A stretch of DNA of 64,000 nt, taken from Phyllobacterium trifolii. GTDB taxonomy: Bacteria; Pseudomonadota; Alphaproteobacteria; Rhizobiales; Rhizobiaceae. The position numbers and the translations under genes were made by a program. The DNA lies in the NCBI RefSeq assembly GCF_014192095.1, contig NZ_JACHXN010000006.1, forward strand, positions 62,001-126,000, in the 5' to 3' direction. This document shows positions 1-10,521 of the stretch, piece by piece (within the stretch, counting starts at the first letter, position 1; each line of letters begins with the position of its first letter). Under the pieces are notes generated by a model. It was given only the letters and a program-made list of their open reading frames with translations. It did no database searches and had not been told where the DNA came from.

Positions 1-802
1 CAGAAAGATAGACTTCCGCCCGGCAATGCTGTGCTTTGGTGATGATCTCGTTCTTTGCGCCGAGGCTCTTGTAGCCGAAGTTGGATGGCGCAACCCGGAG
101 ACCGTAAATATCGCGCGCAGGCAGACCAGCGGCTCGGGCAAGGCCGACATAGAGAGCATTCAGATCGGCACACTTGCCGCCAAGGTTGCCGCTTTTCAAC
201 ATGGCCACGACATCACCGGAACCGCAGCCGCGCGTCGCGGCATTACGGTACGTGTTCTCAACCACCCAATCGTAGATCAGCTTCGCCTTTTCGATCTCGT
301 TTGCGGTATCGCCGACGATCCTGTCGGATGTTTCCTTGACGATACCATCAGTGGGGACAAGTCGGCTGCCCGCCAGATATCGTGCGCGCTCGTCACTACT
401 AAGCGGCGTGGGACCCACTGGCTTTGAAAGATCGATGGCGCGATCGCGCGTGGCGACACGGCTGATGATCTCGACGGCAGGTGCTACGCTGCCGGCTTTC
501 CACTCAACAAGCAGCATGTCAGCGTCATTGGCCGGGCTGTGCACGATCCTGGCGCCGGTCGCATTGGTCGTCCAGGTGCTTGTCTCAGGCCGGTTCCAAT
601 CGCTGGCGCTGAAACCAGGCAATGGAATCCATGCGAGCCCGGTGCCTTCGGTGCCTGACGGTTCAATACGGGTTGTGATTTCGAAGGTCCGCCAAGCAGC
701 AGACTTTGGCGCAAAAGCACTGCCCGCAAACACCCGTTGTGGTATTGCGGCCATCACAGCCGTTGCGACGCCGATTTTCAGAAATTCGCGACGATCGATC
801 AT
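1..802 (-). CDS. Transglutaminase-like protein, Tat-exported, 3' end beyond window
   Basis: This minus-strand frame stays open from the ATG at 802 to the left edge, so the C-terminus is missing. A GGGAGGG ribosome site precedes the start. The N-terminus reads MIDRREFLKIG followed by a hydrophobic stretch, a twin-arginine signal, so the protein probably folds in the cytoplasm and is exported. Near the left edge GGKCADLNALYVGLARAAG is the transglutaminase/protease-fold motif around the catalytic Cys, and QHCRAEVYL at the edge matches the segment with the catalytic His. The family covers bacterial proteases and amidases of transglutaminase fold; the substrate cannot be predicted. It is transcribed away from the formate dehydrogenase operon. 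Confidence 0.8.
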   Translation of the reverse strand, partial: MIDRREFLKIGVATAVMAAIPQRVFAGSAFAPKSAAWRTFEITTRIEPSGTEGTGLAWIPLPGFSASDWNRPETSTWTTNATGARIVHSPANDADMLLVEWKAGSVAPAVEIISRVATRDRAIDLSKPVGPTPLSSDERARYLAGSRLVPTDGIVKETSDRIVGDTANEIEKAKLIYDWVVENTYRNAATRGCGSGDVVAMLKSGNLGGKCADLNALYVGLARAAGLPARDIYGLRVAPSNFGYKSLGAKNEIITKAQHCRAEVYLS

Positions 803-989
803 TTCATGCCCTCCCGATTTGATGACATCAACGGCATTGGCAGATAGCTAAACTGTACGTGGTGAAAGCTTTTCGAGTTTTGCGGAAGACAGGTGGACAC
901 GCGCCAGAAAAAGCCCGCCGTTACCCGGGAGCATTCTGCGTCAAAAGCACCATCACAACTGCCCCGAAACTCGGGAGCGACAAGTAAGC

Positions 990-1148
990 TCACGCTTTTA
1001 TTCTTGTCCATTTGAGGCCGAACGTCAATTCGTCATTGCTGACGTTCGCGTGCCCGCCGAATTGAGCAGTAAAGGCGGTGAGTACTGTAATATCGACGAC
1101 ATTGGCCGGGACAGTGACAGCGGATTTTAATTTGATTATTACATTCAT
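990..1148 (-). CDS. Small protein of 52 aa, unknown function
   Basis: A short frame starts at ATG 1148 behind a strong AAGGAGA ribosome site about 8 nt upstream and ends at 990. The product, beginning MNVIIKLKSAVTVPANVVDI, has no Cys, no clear membrane helix and a mixed hydrophobic/polar composition. A longer version from 1238 has no ribosome site. It lies between the transglutaminase-like gene and the divergent fdoG and could share a promoter region with the latter. I do not recognise a family. Support rests on the ribosome site and the isolated position. Confidence 0.45.
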   Translation of the reverse strand: MNVIIKLKSAVTVPANVVDITVLTAFTAQFGGHANVSNDELTFGLKWTRIKA

Positions 1149-1279
1149 GTTTGATGTCTCCTTATTGATTTGACAATAAAATACGGTCAGGTAGGATTTT
1201 ACTTGAAATGCCAATGGTTTGTGTCTGATCTCCGGCATGCTTTTATCGGCAGAGCCGGTCTAAAGGGAGATAACATGCT

Positions 1280-4200
1280 ATGAACATGGAACTCTCGCGG
1301 CGCCAGTTTCTTGCGGCGACCGGCGCGGGTGTTGCGAGTACGGCGCTTGGCGCCTTTGGCTTCGGCGAGATCGAAGCCGCCCATGCCGAAGCGATCCGCG
1401 CTTTCAAACTCGTAAACACCACCGAAACCCGGAACACCTGTCCCTACTGCTCGGTCGCTTGCGGTATCATCATGTACTCGAAGGGCGACCTGAAAAAGGG
1501 CGAAAAGGCCGAGATCGTCCATATCGAGGGCGACACCGACCATCCGACAAATCGCGGAACGCTATGCCCGAAGGGCGCGGCTTTGCTCGACTTCGTCAAG
1601 GCCGAGACGCGGCTGAAGTATCCGATGGTACGCAAGCCCGGCTCGGACAAGTTCGAACGCATCTCCTGGAATGACGCGCTTGATCGCATCGCCCGGTTGA
1701 TGAAGGACGATCGCGACGGTAATTTCGTCCAGAAGAACAATGACGGCGTAACTGTCAATCGATGGACGACGACCGGCTTCCTGGCTGCCTCCGCAACAAC
1801 GAACGAAACAGCGTTTGCCACCTATAAGGTCGTGCGCAGCGCCGGAATGCTGGTATTCGATAACCAGGCACGTGTCTGACACGGCCCAACGGTGTCCAGT
1901 TTGGGCCCAACATTTGGCCGTGGTGCAATGACCAATTCCTGGACTGATATCAGGAATACGGATCTAGTTGTCATCATGGGCGGCAATGCCGCCGAAGCGC
2001 ACCCTTGTGGTTTCAAATGGGTCACGGAGGCCAAGGCCAACCGTGGTGCCAAGCTTATCGTCGTTGATCCCCGCTTCACGCGCTCTGCGTCGGTGGCTGA
2101 TTTCTATGCGCCCATCCGTCAGGGGTCGGACATAGCCTTCCTGCTTGGTGTGATGAATTACTGCATCAAGAACGACAAGGTGCAGTGGGATTATGTGAAG
2201 GCATTCACCAACGCCGCCTTCATCGTCAAGGACGGCTTTGAATACAAGGACGGCCTGTTTACCGGTTACGATGAGACAAAGCGCGACTATGACAAATCGA
2301 CCTGGAATTATGTGATCGGCGATGACGGTTTCGCCGTAATTGATGACACGCTGACCAACCCACGGTGCGTGTGGAACCTGTTGAAAGCCCATATCTCTGT
2401 CTATACGCCTGAAATGGTCGAGCGCATCTGCGGTACACCTAAGGAGAAGTTCCTCAAGGTTGCCGAGATGATCTCCGAATGCTCGACGCCGACCAAGACG
2501 ATGACGTCCATGTATGCGCTTGGCTGGACCCAGCATTCAAAGGGGTCGCAGAACATCCGCTCGATGGCGATGCTACAACTCGTCCTCGGCAATATCGGCG
2601 TACGCGGTGGTGGCATGAACGCACTGCGCGGGCACTCCAATATCCAGGGGCTGACCGATGTAGGCCTGATGTCGAACCTGCTTCCGGGCTATATGACGCT
2701 GCCCAACGAAAAAGAGGTGGATTTCGACACCTACATGTCGACACGCGGCTTCAAGCCACTCCGACCGAACCAGATGAGCTACTGGCAGAACTACAGGAAG
2801 TTCTTCGTCAGTTTCCTCAAGACGATGTGGGGCGCGGCGGCGACGCCGGAAAACCATTTCGCCTATGACTGGCTGCCCAAGCTCGACGTGCCGGGCTACG
2901 ATGTGCTGCGCGCGTTTGAACTCATGAACCAGGGCAAGATGACGGGATACATCTGCCAGGGGTTCAATCCTCTGCTTGCTGCTCCAAACAGAACGAAGCT
3001 GACCGCATCCCTGTCGAAGCTCAAGTTCCTCGTGACGATGGATCCCCTCGACACGGAAACATCGCGGTTCTGGGAAAATCACGGCGAGTTCAACGACGTT
3101 GATTCTTCGCAGATCCAGACGGAAGTCTATCAGCTGCCTTCGACCTGCTTTGCTGAAGACGAGGGCTCACTCACCAATTCCGGGCGTTGGCTGCAGTGGC
3201 ATTGGCCTGGCGGTACTGCTCCTGGTGAAGCGAAGACGGATAACTGGATCATGGCGCAGATCTATACGCGTCTGCGGGACCTTTACCGCAAGGAGGGTGG
3301 AGCGTTCCCCGATCCGATCGTCAATCTCGACTGGTCCTATGCCGATCCGGGTGAGCCGACTGCCGAAGAACTTGCCAAGGAACTGAACGGCAAAGCGCTG
3401 GCCCCGGTGATGGATCCGACAGATCCTACCAAGGTGGTGGTTGAAGCCGGCAAGCTGGTGCCAAGCTTCGCCGCGTTGCGTGATGATGGCTCCACGACGA
3501 GCGGTTGCTGGATTTATTCCGGCTGCTTCAATGAAAACGGCAACAACATGGCCCGGCGCGATACGTCGGACCCTGACGAGACCGGCGCCTACTTGAAATG
3601 GGCCTTTTCGTGGCCCGTCAACCGCCGTATCCTCTACAATCGGGCTTCGGCGGACCTGAATGGCAAGGCCTGGGACCCCAGCCGCAAGCTGATCGAGTGG
3701 GACGGCCAGAAATGGTCAGGCTACGACGTGCCGGATATTGCACCGACAGCCAAGCCGCAGGACGTCGGTCCATTCATCATGAACGCGGAGGGCGTTTCGC
3801 GCTTCTTCGTTGTCGGCATGATGCGCGATGGACCGTTCCCGTCGCACTACGAACCGTTCGAGTCGCCAGTCACAAACCTCATCGCCCCGAAAATCCGTGG
3901 CAATCCGGTGGCGCGGGTGTTCAAGGGCGATTTCGCGCAGTTTGCCGAACCGGCTTCGCAGGAATTTCCTTATGCGGCAACGTCCTACCGTCTTACCGAA
4001 CACTTCCACTATTGGACCAAGCATGTCTGGGTGAATGCCGTCCTGCAGCCGGAATTCTTCGTCGAGATATCGGAAGAACTCGCGAAGGAGAAAGGCATCG
4101 TCAAAGGCGGCTGGGTACGGGTGTGGTCCAAGCGCGGATCGATCAAGGCCAAGGCAGTGGTCACGAAGCGGATCAAACCTTTGATCTGCGACGGCAAGCC

Positions 4201-4366
4201 GGTTCATGTGGTGGGTATTCCGCTGCACTGGGGTTTCACGGGGGCAGCGAAGAAGGGCTTTGGCCCCAATTCGCTTACACCTTTCGTCGGTGACGCCAAT
4301 ATCGAGACGCCTGAATACAAGGCGTTCCTGGTCAATATCGAGCCCATCGCCGGGCCGGTGGCATAG
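1280..4366 (+). CDS. fdoG: Formate dehydrogenase-O/N type catalytic subunit, selenocysteine-containing
   Basis: The molybdopterin subunit oxidises formate to CO2 in the periplasm. Two adjacent open frames are in phase and separated only by TGA 1877-1879, in the context RV-U-HGPTVSSLGPTFGRG, the invariant selenocysteine site of FdnG/FdoG; Sec is residue 200. Total length is 1028 residues, normal for the family. The N-terminus SRRQFLAATG is a Tat signal. CPYCSVACG with a later TLCPKG supplies four Cys for a [4Fe-4S] cluster, and the C-terminal part is a molydopterin-dinucleotide binding domain. The start at 1280 follows AAAGGGAGA. It heads an operon with fdoH, fdoI, fdhE, selA and selB, so the UGA decoding machinery is co-encoded. 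Confidence 0.97.
1877..1922 (+). promoter_or_regulatory. Selenocysteine UGA codon with SECIS-like hairpin
   Basis: Directly after the UGA, CACGGCC (1880-1886) can pair with GGCCGTG (1916-1922). Inside, GGTGTCC and GGGCCC can pair around an AGTTT loop if one U is bulged. This is the layout of the Escherichia coli fdhF/fdnG SECIS, which also has a bulged U and a G/U-rich apical loop bound by SelB. The pairing was worked out by eye and not folded computationally. Confidence 0.85.
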
Positions 4367-4375
4367 GAGGTTACT

Positions 4376-5320
4376 ATGTTCCCGCCTGTCCCAAACCCGA
4401 CGACCCAGCCTGTACCCCCGAAATTCGGCGATCAGGATTTGATCCGCCGGTCGGCGTCAACGGTGACGCCGCCCGCGCAACGGCAGACGGAGGTGGCAAA
4501 GCTCATCGATGTCTCCAAGTGCATCGGCTGCAAGGCTTGCCAGTCGGCCTGCATCGAGTGGAACGACACCCATCCGGAAATCGGAATCAACACCGGCGTC
4601 TACGATAACCCGCATGATCTGACGCCGGATATGTTTACGCTGATGCGGTTCACCGAGTGGGAAAACCCGGAAACGAACAATCTCGAGTGGCTCATCCGCA
4701 AGGATGGCTGCATGCATTGCGAGGATCCGGGCTGCCTCAAGGCTTGCCCGGCGCCGGGTGCGATCGTGCAATATTCGAATGGCATCGTCGATTTCATCCA
4801 CGAGAACTGTATTGGCTGCGGCTATTGCATCAAGGGATGCCCGTTCAACATTCCGCGCATCTCGCAGGTCACTCATACCGCCTACAAATGCACGCTCTGC
4901 TCCGACCGCATCGCCGTCGGGCAGGGACCGGCCTGTGCCAAGGCATGTCCGACGCAAGCGATCGTTTTTGGTACCAAGGATGAGATGAAGGAGCACGCGG
5001 CGGGCCGCATCACCGATTTGAAATCGCGCGGTTTTGCCAATGCGGGACTTTACGATCCGCCGGGCGTCGGCGGCACACATGTCATGTATGTGCTGCATCA
5101 TGCGGACAAGCCGGAGATTTATGCCGGTCTGCCGAACAATCCGCGCATCAGCCCGATCGTAGAGGCCTGGAAGGGTGTCACGAAATATGCCGGGCTCGCG
5201 GTGATCGGATTTGCTGCGGCAGCCGGGTTCATGCACTATCTGGTTGCCGGTCCGAACCGGGTTTCCGAAGAGGATGAAGAGGCCGCTGAAAAGCTGACCG
5301 GAGAGGAACCTCGCCCATGA
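4376..5320 (+). CDS. fdoH: Formate dehydrogenase iron-sulfur subunit
   Basis: This 314-aa ferredoxin-type subunit carries electrons from FdoG to the cytochrome b subunit. Four Cys groups are visible: [38 protein letters not shown] and [21 protein letters not shown], enough for four [4Fe-4S] clusters as in FdnH/FdoH. A single C-terminal hydrophobic helix ([19 protein letters not shown]) anchors it to the membrane. It has no signal of its own, so export by hitch-hiking with Tat-targeted FdoG is expected. The start follows AGGAGG 9 nt after fdoG and its stop overlaps the fdoI start (ATGA). Confidence 0.96.
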   Translation: MFPPVPNPTTQPVPPKFGDQDLIRRSASTVTPPAQRQTEVAKLIDVSKCIGCKACQSACIEWNDTHPEIGINTGVYDNPHDLTPDMFTLMRFTEWENPETNNLEWLIRKDGCMHCEDPGCLKACPAPGAIVQYSNGIVDFIHENCIGCGYCIKGCPFNIPRISQVTHTAYKCTLCSDRIAVGQGPACAKACPTQAIVFGTKDEMKEHAAGRITDLKSRGFANAGLYDPPGVGGTHVMYVLHHADKPEIYAGLPNNPRISPIVEAWKGVTKYAGLAVIGFAAAAGFMHYLVAGPNRVSEEDEEAAEKLTGEEPRP

Positions 5321-6012
5321 GCACGGATTATGACGTGGAGAAGGGCGATAGCGTTCATCCGGGCAAGCCCGTTACCGTCGACCGCTACACGGCGGGTGCG
5401 CGCGTCAATCATTGGATCACGGCGATAAGCCTTGTGCTCCTGGCGCTGTCCGGCCTTGCCCTGTTCCATCCCCGCCTCTTTTTCCTGACGGGGCTCTTTG
5501 GGGGAGGCCCGTTGACGCGGATCATCCATCCGTGGATCGGCGTTCTTCTGTTTTTCAGCTTTTTCGGTCTGTTTCTCCGCTTCTGGAAAGCCAATCTCTG
5601 GAAGCGTGAGGATGGCACCTGGCTCGCGCGCATTCGGGATGTACTGACGGGACATGAAGAACGCTTGCCGGAGGTGGGTAAATACAATGCCGGACAGAAA
5701 TTTGTCTTCTGGTCGATGTCGGCTCTGATCATTGTTCTGATTACAACGGGTCTGATAATCTGGGATCAGTATTTCTCCGTGTTCACCACAATAGAGCAGA
5801 AACGATGGGCCGTGCTCATTCACGCGATTGCTGCTATTTGTGCGATCAGTGTCTGGATCATCCATGTCTATGCAGCGATCTGGGTGCGCGGTACCATAAG
5901 GGCAATGACGCGCGGTTCCGTGACCGGCGGTTGGGCGTGGAGGCATCATCGCAAATGGTTGCGTGAGCTGGTCGGCAAAGCATCAAAAGGCAAATCGACG
6001 CCCGCCGAATAA
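5317..6012 (+). CDS. fdoI: Formate dehydrogenase cytochrome b556 subunit
   Basis: This 231-aa membrane subunit has about four hydrophobic helices, including [51 protein letters not shown] and [19 protein letters not shown]. His residues in or beside these helices (VNHWI, FHPRL, IHPWI, VLIHAI, IIHVYA) are suited to bind two b haems. It passes formate electrons to the quinone pool. The ATG overlaps the fdoH stop, indicating translational coupling. Confidence 0.95.
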   Translation: MSTDYDVEKGDSVHPGKPVTVDRYTAGARVNHWITAISLVLLALSGLALFHPRLFFLTGLFGGGPLTRIIHPWIGVLLFFSFFGLFLRFWKANLWKREDGTWLARIRDVLTGHEERLPEVGKYNAGQKFVFWSMSALIIVLITTGLIIWDQYFSVFTTIEQKRWAVLIHAIAAICAISVWIIHVYAAIWVRGTIRAMTRGSVTGGWAWRHHRKWLRELVGKASKGKSTPAE

Positions 6013-6062
6013 CAGGGTTCAACATCGGTCCACGTGGCCCGGCGGGTTCGTGAGGGAGTTTT

Positions 6063-6980
6063 ATGAGTCGCAAAAGCGCGGTCGTACCGGATCCAACAGC
6101 GATTGGGAATATTGCGTCACCGCCCTTTGCGCGTCTGCCCGATCCCGCTTCGCTTTTTCCTGCCAGATCGAGGCGTCTGCGCCAGTTGGCTGAAACAAGC
6201 GATCTCGCACCCTATCTGAATTTCCTTGCCGAACTTGCCCAGGCCCAAAACGATATCCAGCCGGATCTCCCCCTGCCGCACAGCCCCGGCGCGGCAACGA
6301 TTGCGCGTGCACGCGAGTTTGAAATGCCGCCGCTCGACCGAAGCCTGATCGAGGGCGATCCGGCGATTGGCACGATATTTGATCGCCTGTTCGCCGCGGT
6401 TGCCACTATCGAGAAGCCGGTTGCCGCGGCCAAGGCGCTGGCTCGCGTGACAGCAGCCGATCCTGCCGAACGTCTTGCCATGGCACAGACCGTATTCTCC
6501 AACACATTGCCCGGCGATGCGATTGCCGAGCATGTTTTTGTATGGGCGGGGCTACAGGTATATTTCGCCCGTCTTGCATCCGTTCTTGATGTGGCCGCGC
6601 TGGCGCCGGTCGCCGATGGCGTTTGTCCCGTTTGTGGCGGCGCGCCGATGTCATCGATGGTGGTCGGCTGGCCCGGTTCGCACGGCGCGCGGTTTTGCTC
6701 ATGTTCCCTGTGCGGCACGCTCTGGCACTATGTCCGGGTCAAATGCGTGCTCTGCGGTTCCACCAAGGGGATCGGCTATCAGGAGATCGATGGACGAGGC
6801 GGGATCGTGAAGGCGGAGACCTGCGATGAATGCCATGGCTGGTCGAAGATACTGCATCAGGACAAGGAGCCCGCGGCCGATCCCGCTGCCGATGATGTGG
6901 CGAGCCTCGACCTCGATCTCCTGATGCGGGATGGGCCTTATCACCGCGGCGGGTTTTCTCCGCTGTTAGCCGGCTTTTAG
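6063..6980 (+). CDS. fdhE: Formate dehydrogenase accessory protein FdhE
   Basis: This 305-aa cytoplasmic protein has the FdhE layout: a helical N-terminal half and a C-terminal rubredoxin-like metal domain with paired Cys motifs [21 protein letters not shown] and CDECHGW. FdhE proteins bind iron through these Cys pairs and act on the Tat-targeted catalytic subunit before export. The start follows GAGGGAG. It sits between fdoI and selA in the same direction, in the usual place for the family. Confidence 0.95.
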   Translation: MSRKSAVVPDPTAIGNIASPPFARLPDPASLFPARSRRLRQLAETSDLAPYLNFLAELAQAQNDIQPDLPLPHSPGAATIARAREFEMPPLDRSLIEGDPAIGTIFDRLFAAVATIEKPVAAAKALARVTAADPAERLAMAQTVFSNTLPGDAIAEHVFVWAGLQVYFARLASVLDVAALAPVADGVCPVCGGAPMSSMVVGWPGSHGARFCSCSLCGTLWHYVRVKCVLCGSTKGIGYQEIDGRGGIVKAETCDECHGWSKILHQDKEPAADPAADDVASLDLDLLMRDGPYHRGGFSPLLAGF

Positions 6981-6988
6981 GAGGTGAA

Positions 6989-8440
6989 ATGGACAGCAAT
7001 ACCAGCTTGCGCCGTATTCCTTCAGTCGATCAGCTTCTGAAGTCGGCGTCGGCAGCGGGCATCATCGAGCGTTTTGGTCGTCCGGCCCTCACTGAAGCCT
7101 TGCGAAGTGCATTGGCGCAGACACGTGCTGACGTACGTAATGGACTTAACGCGCCCTCCGGGGAAACCATCATGGCTGCCGCGCTAGTTAGCCTCGAGGC
7201 GGCTGACCAGTCATCGCTCCGGCCACTGTTCAATCTGACGGGTACGGTACTGCACACGAATCTCGGTCGTGCATTGCTTGCGCAAGCGGCGATCGAGGCT
7301 GCAACGGCGGCCATGCGCGAGGCCGTTGCACTTGAATTCGATCTTGAGAGCGGCAAGCGCGGTGAACGCGATGATCATCTGCGTTCCCTGATCTGCGAAC
7401 TCACCGGGGCGGAAGAGGCGACCATTGTCAACAACAATGCCGCGGCTGTCCTTCTGGTCCTCAACAGTCTGGCGGCGGGCAGGGAAGCCATCGTCTCGCG
7501 CGGTGAGCTGATTGAAATCGGCGGGGCTTTCCGCATGCCGGATATTATGGCGCGCGCCGGTACGCGTCTAGTCGAGGTCGGTACCACGAACCGCACCCAT
7601 GCCCGGGATTATCGCGATGCCATCGGTCCCGATACGGGTCTGATACTGAAAGTTCATACCTCCAACTATCGCGTCGAAGGCTTCACCAAGGAGGTGGGCG
7701 CGCGCGAACTGGCTGGCATCGCCCGCAGCAAGGACGTTCCGCTGGTCAATGATCTCGGTTCCGGTACCCTGACGGATCTCACCCGTTTCGGGCTTGCGCA
7801 CGAGCCGACCGTGCGCGAAGCGATCGATGAGGGTGCCGACATCGTGACCTTTTCCGGTGACAAGCTCCTGGGCGGCCCGCAAGCCGGGTTCATCGTCGGT
7901 CGAAAGTCACTCATCGAGACGATCAACAAGAACCCGATGAAACGGGCGCTGCGCGTCGACAAAATCCGCCTTGCGGCGCTCATTGCCACATTGCAGCTCT
8001 ATCGCGATCCGGACCGCCTGAGTGAGCGGCTGCCAACCATGCGGCTGCTTACCCGTTCGCAGGACGCCATCGACGCACAGGCGCAACGATTGGCGCCGAT
8101 CGTGGAGCGTGCGCTGAAGGGCGCTTTCGCCGTTGCCGTTATTGCGTGCGAAAGCCAGATCGGCTCCGGAGCTTTGCCGCTGTCCACCGTGCCGAGCGCC
8201 GGCTTGGCACTGACGCCGATCGAGGGCAGTGGAAGCATGCTCGCTGAACTGGCAGCTGCGTTCAGGCGACTTCCGCTGCCGGTCATCGGCCGTATCGAGC
8301 GCGGAGCGCTGGTGCTGGATTTACGCTGCCTTGAGGACGAGGCCGGTTTTGCGGCCAATTTTGCCGCCATCGCAAATTTGGATATGGGCAAGAAGAGTGT
8401 CGCGACGGGGGCGGAAATCGACGAGGTGGGCAAGCCATGA
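6989..8440 (+). CDS. selA: L-seryl-tRNA(Sec) selenium transferase
   Basis: SelA converts Ser-tRNA(Sec) to Sec-tRNA(Sec) with selenophosphate. The 483-aa product has the fold-type I PLP pattern: [18 protein letters not shown] near residue 90, [20 protein letters not shown], and [13 protein letters not shown], whose Lys should carry the cofactor. The start lies 8 nt after the fdhE stop behind GGAGGTG. The stop overlaps the selB start (ATGA), so SelA and SelB are translationally coupled. A selenophosphate synthase gene (selD) is not in the window. Confidence 0.96.
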   Translation: MDSNTSLRRIPSVDQLLKSASAAGIIERFGRPALTEALRSALAQTRADVRNGLNAPSGETIMAAALVSLEAADQSSLRPLFNLTGTVLHTNLGRALLAQAAIEAATAAMREAVALEFDLESGKRGERDDHLRSLICELTGAEEATIVNNNAAAVLLVLNSLAAGREAIVSRGELIEIGGAFRMPDIMARAGTRLVEVGTTNRTHARDYRDAIGPDTGLILKVHTSNYRVEGFTKEVGARELAGIARSKDVPLVNDLGSGTLTDLTRFGLAHEPTVREAIDEGADIVTFSGDKLLGGPQAGFIVGRKSLIETINKNPMKRALRVDKIRLAALIATLQLYRDPDRLSERLPTMRLLTRSQDAIDAQAQRLAPIVERALKGAFAVAVIACESQIGSGALPLSTVPSAGLALTPIEGSGSMLAELAAAFRRLPLPVIGRIERGALVLDLRCLEDEAGFAANFAAIANLDMGKKSVATGAEIDEVGKP

Positions 8441-10521
8441 TCGTCGGTACCGCAGGGCATATCGATCACGGCAAGACATCACTGGTCAAAGCGCTGACCA
8501 ATGTCGACACCGATCGGCTGAAAGAGGAAAAGGCACGCGGTATTTCGATCGATCTCGGCTTTGCATATATGCCTGTAGAAGGCACAGAGATACTTGGCTT
8601 TGTCGATGTGCCGGGGCACGAGAAGTTCATCCACACCATGCTTGCCGGGGCCAGCGGCATCGATTTTGCCCTGCTGGTCGTTGCCGCCGATGACGGAGTC
8701 ATGCCGCAAACACACGAACACCTCGCCATCATCGACCTCCTCGGTATCGAACGCGGTGTCGTGGCTCTCACCAAGGCTGATCTGGTGCAGGAAGAACGGC
8801 TCATCGAGGTAGAAACCGCGACACGAAACGAACTTGCCGGTACGGCGCTTTGCGATGCCCCGATCATTGCCGTTTCAACGGTTTCGGGTCGCGGCATCGC
8901 GGCTTTGCGCGATGAAATCGTTGATGCCGCCCGGACATTCGCCCGCCGCCGGGCAACTGGCCGCTTCCGGCTGGCGGTCGACCGGTCATTCACAATACAG
9001 GGGGCGGGTACCGTTGTAACCGGAACTATCCTTTCGGGAATGACTTCCGTCGATGATCATGTGACGGTGAGCCCTTCTGGCCTTTCCGCCCGCATCCGTT
9101 CCATCCATGCGCAGAACCGGCCGAGCAAGGTTGGCAGAGCCGGTGATCGCTGTGCTCTCAATCTCGTCGGCCCAGACATCACGAAGGCGGCGATCAATCG
9201 CGGCGACGTGGTGCTTGACGCCAGTCTGCATGCGCCGACGAGCCGGATTGACGCGACATTGCGTGTGCTTGGCTCCGAACGCAAGCCGATCGGTCACTGG
9301 TTCCCGGTACGGCTGCATCATGCTTCGACCGAGGTCGGCGCTCGCATCGCTTTGCTGGCTGATGAGCCAGTAGCCCCCGGGGCACGCACCCGTGTACAAC
9401 TTGTGCTCGACCGGCCGATCGCTGCAGCGGTTGGTGATCGTTACGTCATCCGCGACACGTCTGCGCGGCGCACGCTTGGTGGCGGCCGCTTCCTGGATTT
9501 GCGTGGTCCGGCCCGCAAACGCCGGACTCCAGAGCGAAGGGCACAGCTCGATGCACACGAATTGATCGAGCCGGACGGGGCGTTGGAAGCATTGCTTGCA
9601 GTGCCGCCATTTTATCTGGACGTCACGACCTTTGCCCGTGACTGGGCCTTGGCGACGGCAGATGTCAGTGCGTTGGCAGAACTGGTAGATGCGGTGCAGT
9701 TGCCTGTTGATGCTTCGGTTGTCGCCATATCGTTTGGGCAGTGGAAGAAATTCCAGCGAGATCTTCTGGATCGGCTCGAAACTTTCCATGCTGACAATCC
9801 GGATTTGTTGGGGATCGGCATTGAACGGCTACGGACGCAGCTTGAATTACGCATGCCTGTACCTGCGTTCCGTGCAGCCTTGCAAAGTCTTGCCCGCGGC
9901 GGGGAAATCGCGCTTGATGGAGCCTGGGTGCGGCTTTCCGGGCACGAAGTGACGATGGCTCCGGCTGACGAGCGACTATGGAATGCGATTGAGCCGCTAC
10001 TCGGCGGAGCCGAACGTTTCCGCCCGCCGCGCGTCCGCGATATTGCCGCATTGTTTGCTGTGCCGGAGCCGCAGGTGCGCCGGCTACTGAAGCTGGGCAG
10101 CCGCATTGGTAAGGTACATGAGGTGGCACACGACCATTTCTTCCTGCGAGGCACGGTTGCAGAAATGGTTGCTATCATCGTCGAGATCAGCACAGCCTCC
10201 GAAGAGGGCTGGTTTACCGCCGCGCAATTTCGCGACCGGGTCGAAAATGGTCGCAAGGTTGCAATCCAGATCCTTGATTTCTTCGATCATCATAGCATCA
10301 CATTGCGCTGTGGCGACCTTCGCCGCGTTAACCGGAACCGTCTGGATCTCTTTGCGGGTCCGACAGATGGTGCGACGGGCGAAGATACTGTTTCTGGAGG
10401 AGAATCGTCCCCGGTGGGGCGTCCGGACTTCAAATCCGGGAGGGGCCGAGAGACGGTCTTTGGTGGGTTCGACTCCCACTCTCTTCCGCCATCGCCCGGT
10501 CACTCCGGAAGCTCCCGATGA
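8437..10521 (+). CDS. selB: Selenocysteine-specific elongation factor
   Basis: SelB carries Sec-tRNA(Sec) to ribosomes paused at a UGA with a SECIS. GTPase motifs [21 protein letters not shown] and TKAD are at the N-terminus, followed by EF-Tu-like domains and C-terminal winged-helix domains ending near VNRNRLDLF (about residue 640). The frame then continues without a stop for about 50 more residues. Residues 654-685 are encoded by the tRNA(Sec) gene itself. The stop TGA 10519-10521 overlaps the ATG of the next gene. At 694 aa it is longer than Escherichia coli SelB (about 614 aa). Confidence 0.95.
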   Translation: MIVGTAGHIDHGKTSLVKALTNVDTDRLKEEKARGISIDLGFAYMPVEGTEILGFVDVPGHEKFIHTMLAGASGIDFALLVVAADDGVMPQTHEHLAIIDLLGIERGVVALTKADLVQEERLIEVETATRNELAGTALCDAPIIAVSTVSGRGIAALRDEIVDAARTFARRRATGRFRLAVDRSFTIQGAGTVVTGTILSGMTSVDDHVTVSPSGLSARIRSIHAQNRPSKVGRAGDRCALNLVGPDITKAAINRGDVVLDASLHAPTSRIDATLRVLGSERKPIGHWFPVRLHHASTEVGARIALLADEPVAPGARTRVQLVLDRPIAAAVGDRYVIRDTSARRTLGGGRFLDLRGPARKRRTPERRAQLDAHELIEPDGALEALLAVPPFYLDVTTFARDWALATADVSALAELVDAVQLPVDASVVAISFGQWKKFQRDLLDRLETFHADNPDLLGIGIERLRTQLELRMPVPAFRAALQSLARGGEIALDGAWVRLSGHEVTMAPADERLWNAIEPLLGGAERFRPPRVRDIAALFAVPEPQVRRLLKLGSRIGKVHEVAHDHFFLRGTVAEMVAIIVEISTASEEGWFTAAQFRDRVENGRKVAIQILDFFDHHSITLRCGDLRRVNRNRLDLFAGPTDGATGEDTVSGGESSPVGRPDFKSGRGRETVFGGFDSHSLPPSPGHSGSSR
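10396..10491 (+). tRNA. selC: tRNA-Sec (anticodon TCA), embedded in the selB frame
   Basis: The sequence folds as tRNA(Sec). The 8-bp acceptor GGAGGAGA pairs with TCTCTTCC (one G-U), followed by discriminator G and encoded CCA at 10489-10491. The anticodon stem-loop is CCGGA-CTTCAAA-TCCGG with anticodon TCA at 10430-10432. A long variable arm GGGGCCGAGAGACGGTCTTT follows, then T-arm GTGGG-TTCGACT-CCCAC. The 96-nt length and 8-bp acceptor are specific to bacterial Sec tRNA. It lies entirely inside the uninterrupted 3' part of selB, in phase with codon 654. Confidence 0.97.

Noticed and set aside
26-427. 133-codon plus-strand frame at the left edge
   Set aside because: It is antisense to the open transglutaminase-like frame, which has a Tat signal, catalytic motifs and a ribosome site.
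1277-1879. fdoG as a pseudogene broken by a stop codon
   Set aside because: The stop is UGA at the exact selenocysteine position, followed by a SECIS-like hairpin, with the full Sec machinery downstream.
10396-10491. tRNA(Sec) as an integration site (attB) for a genomic island
   Set aside because: Selenocysteine tRNA genes are known integration targets, but no integrase, no repeat of the tRNA 3' end and no island-type genes were seen downstream in the window.
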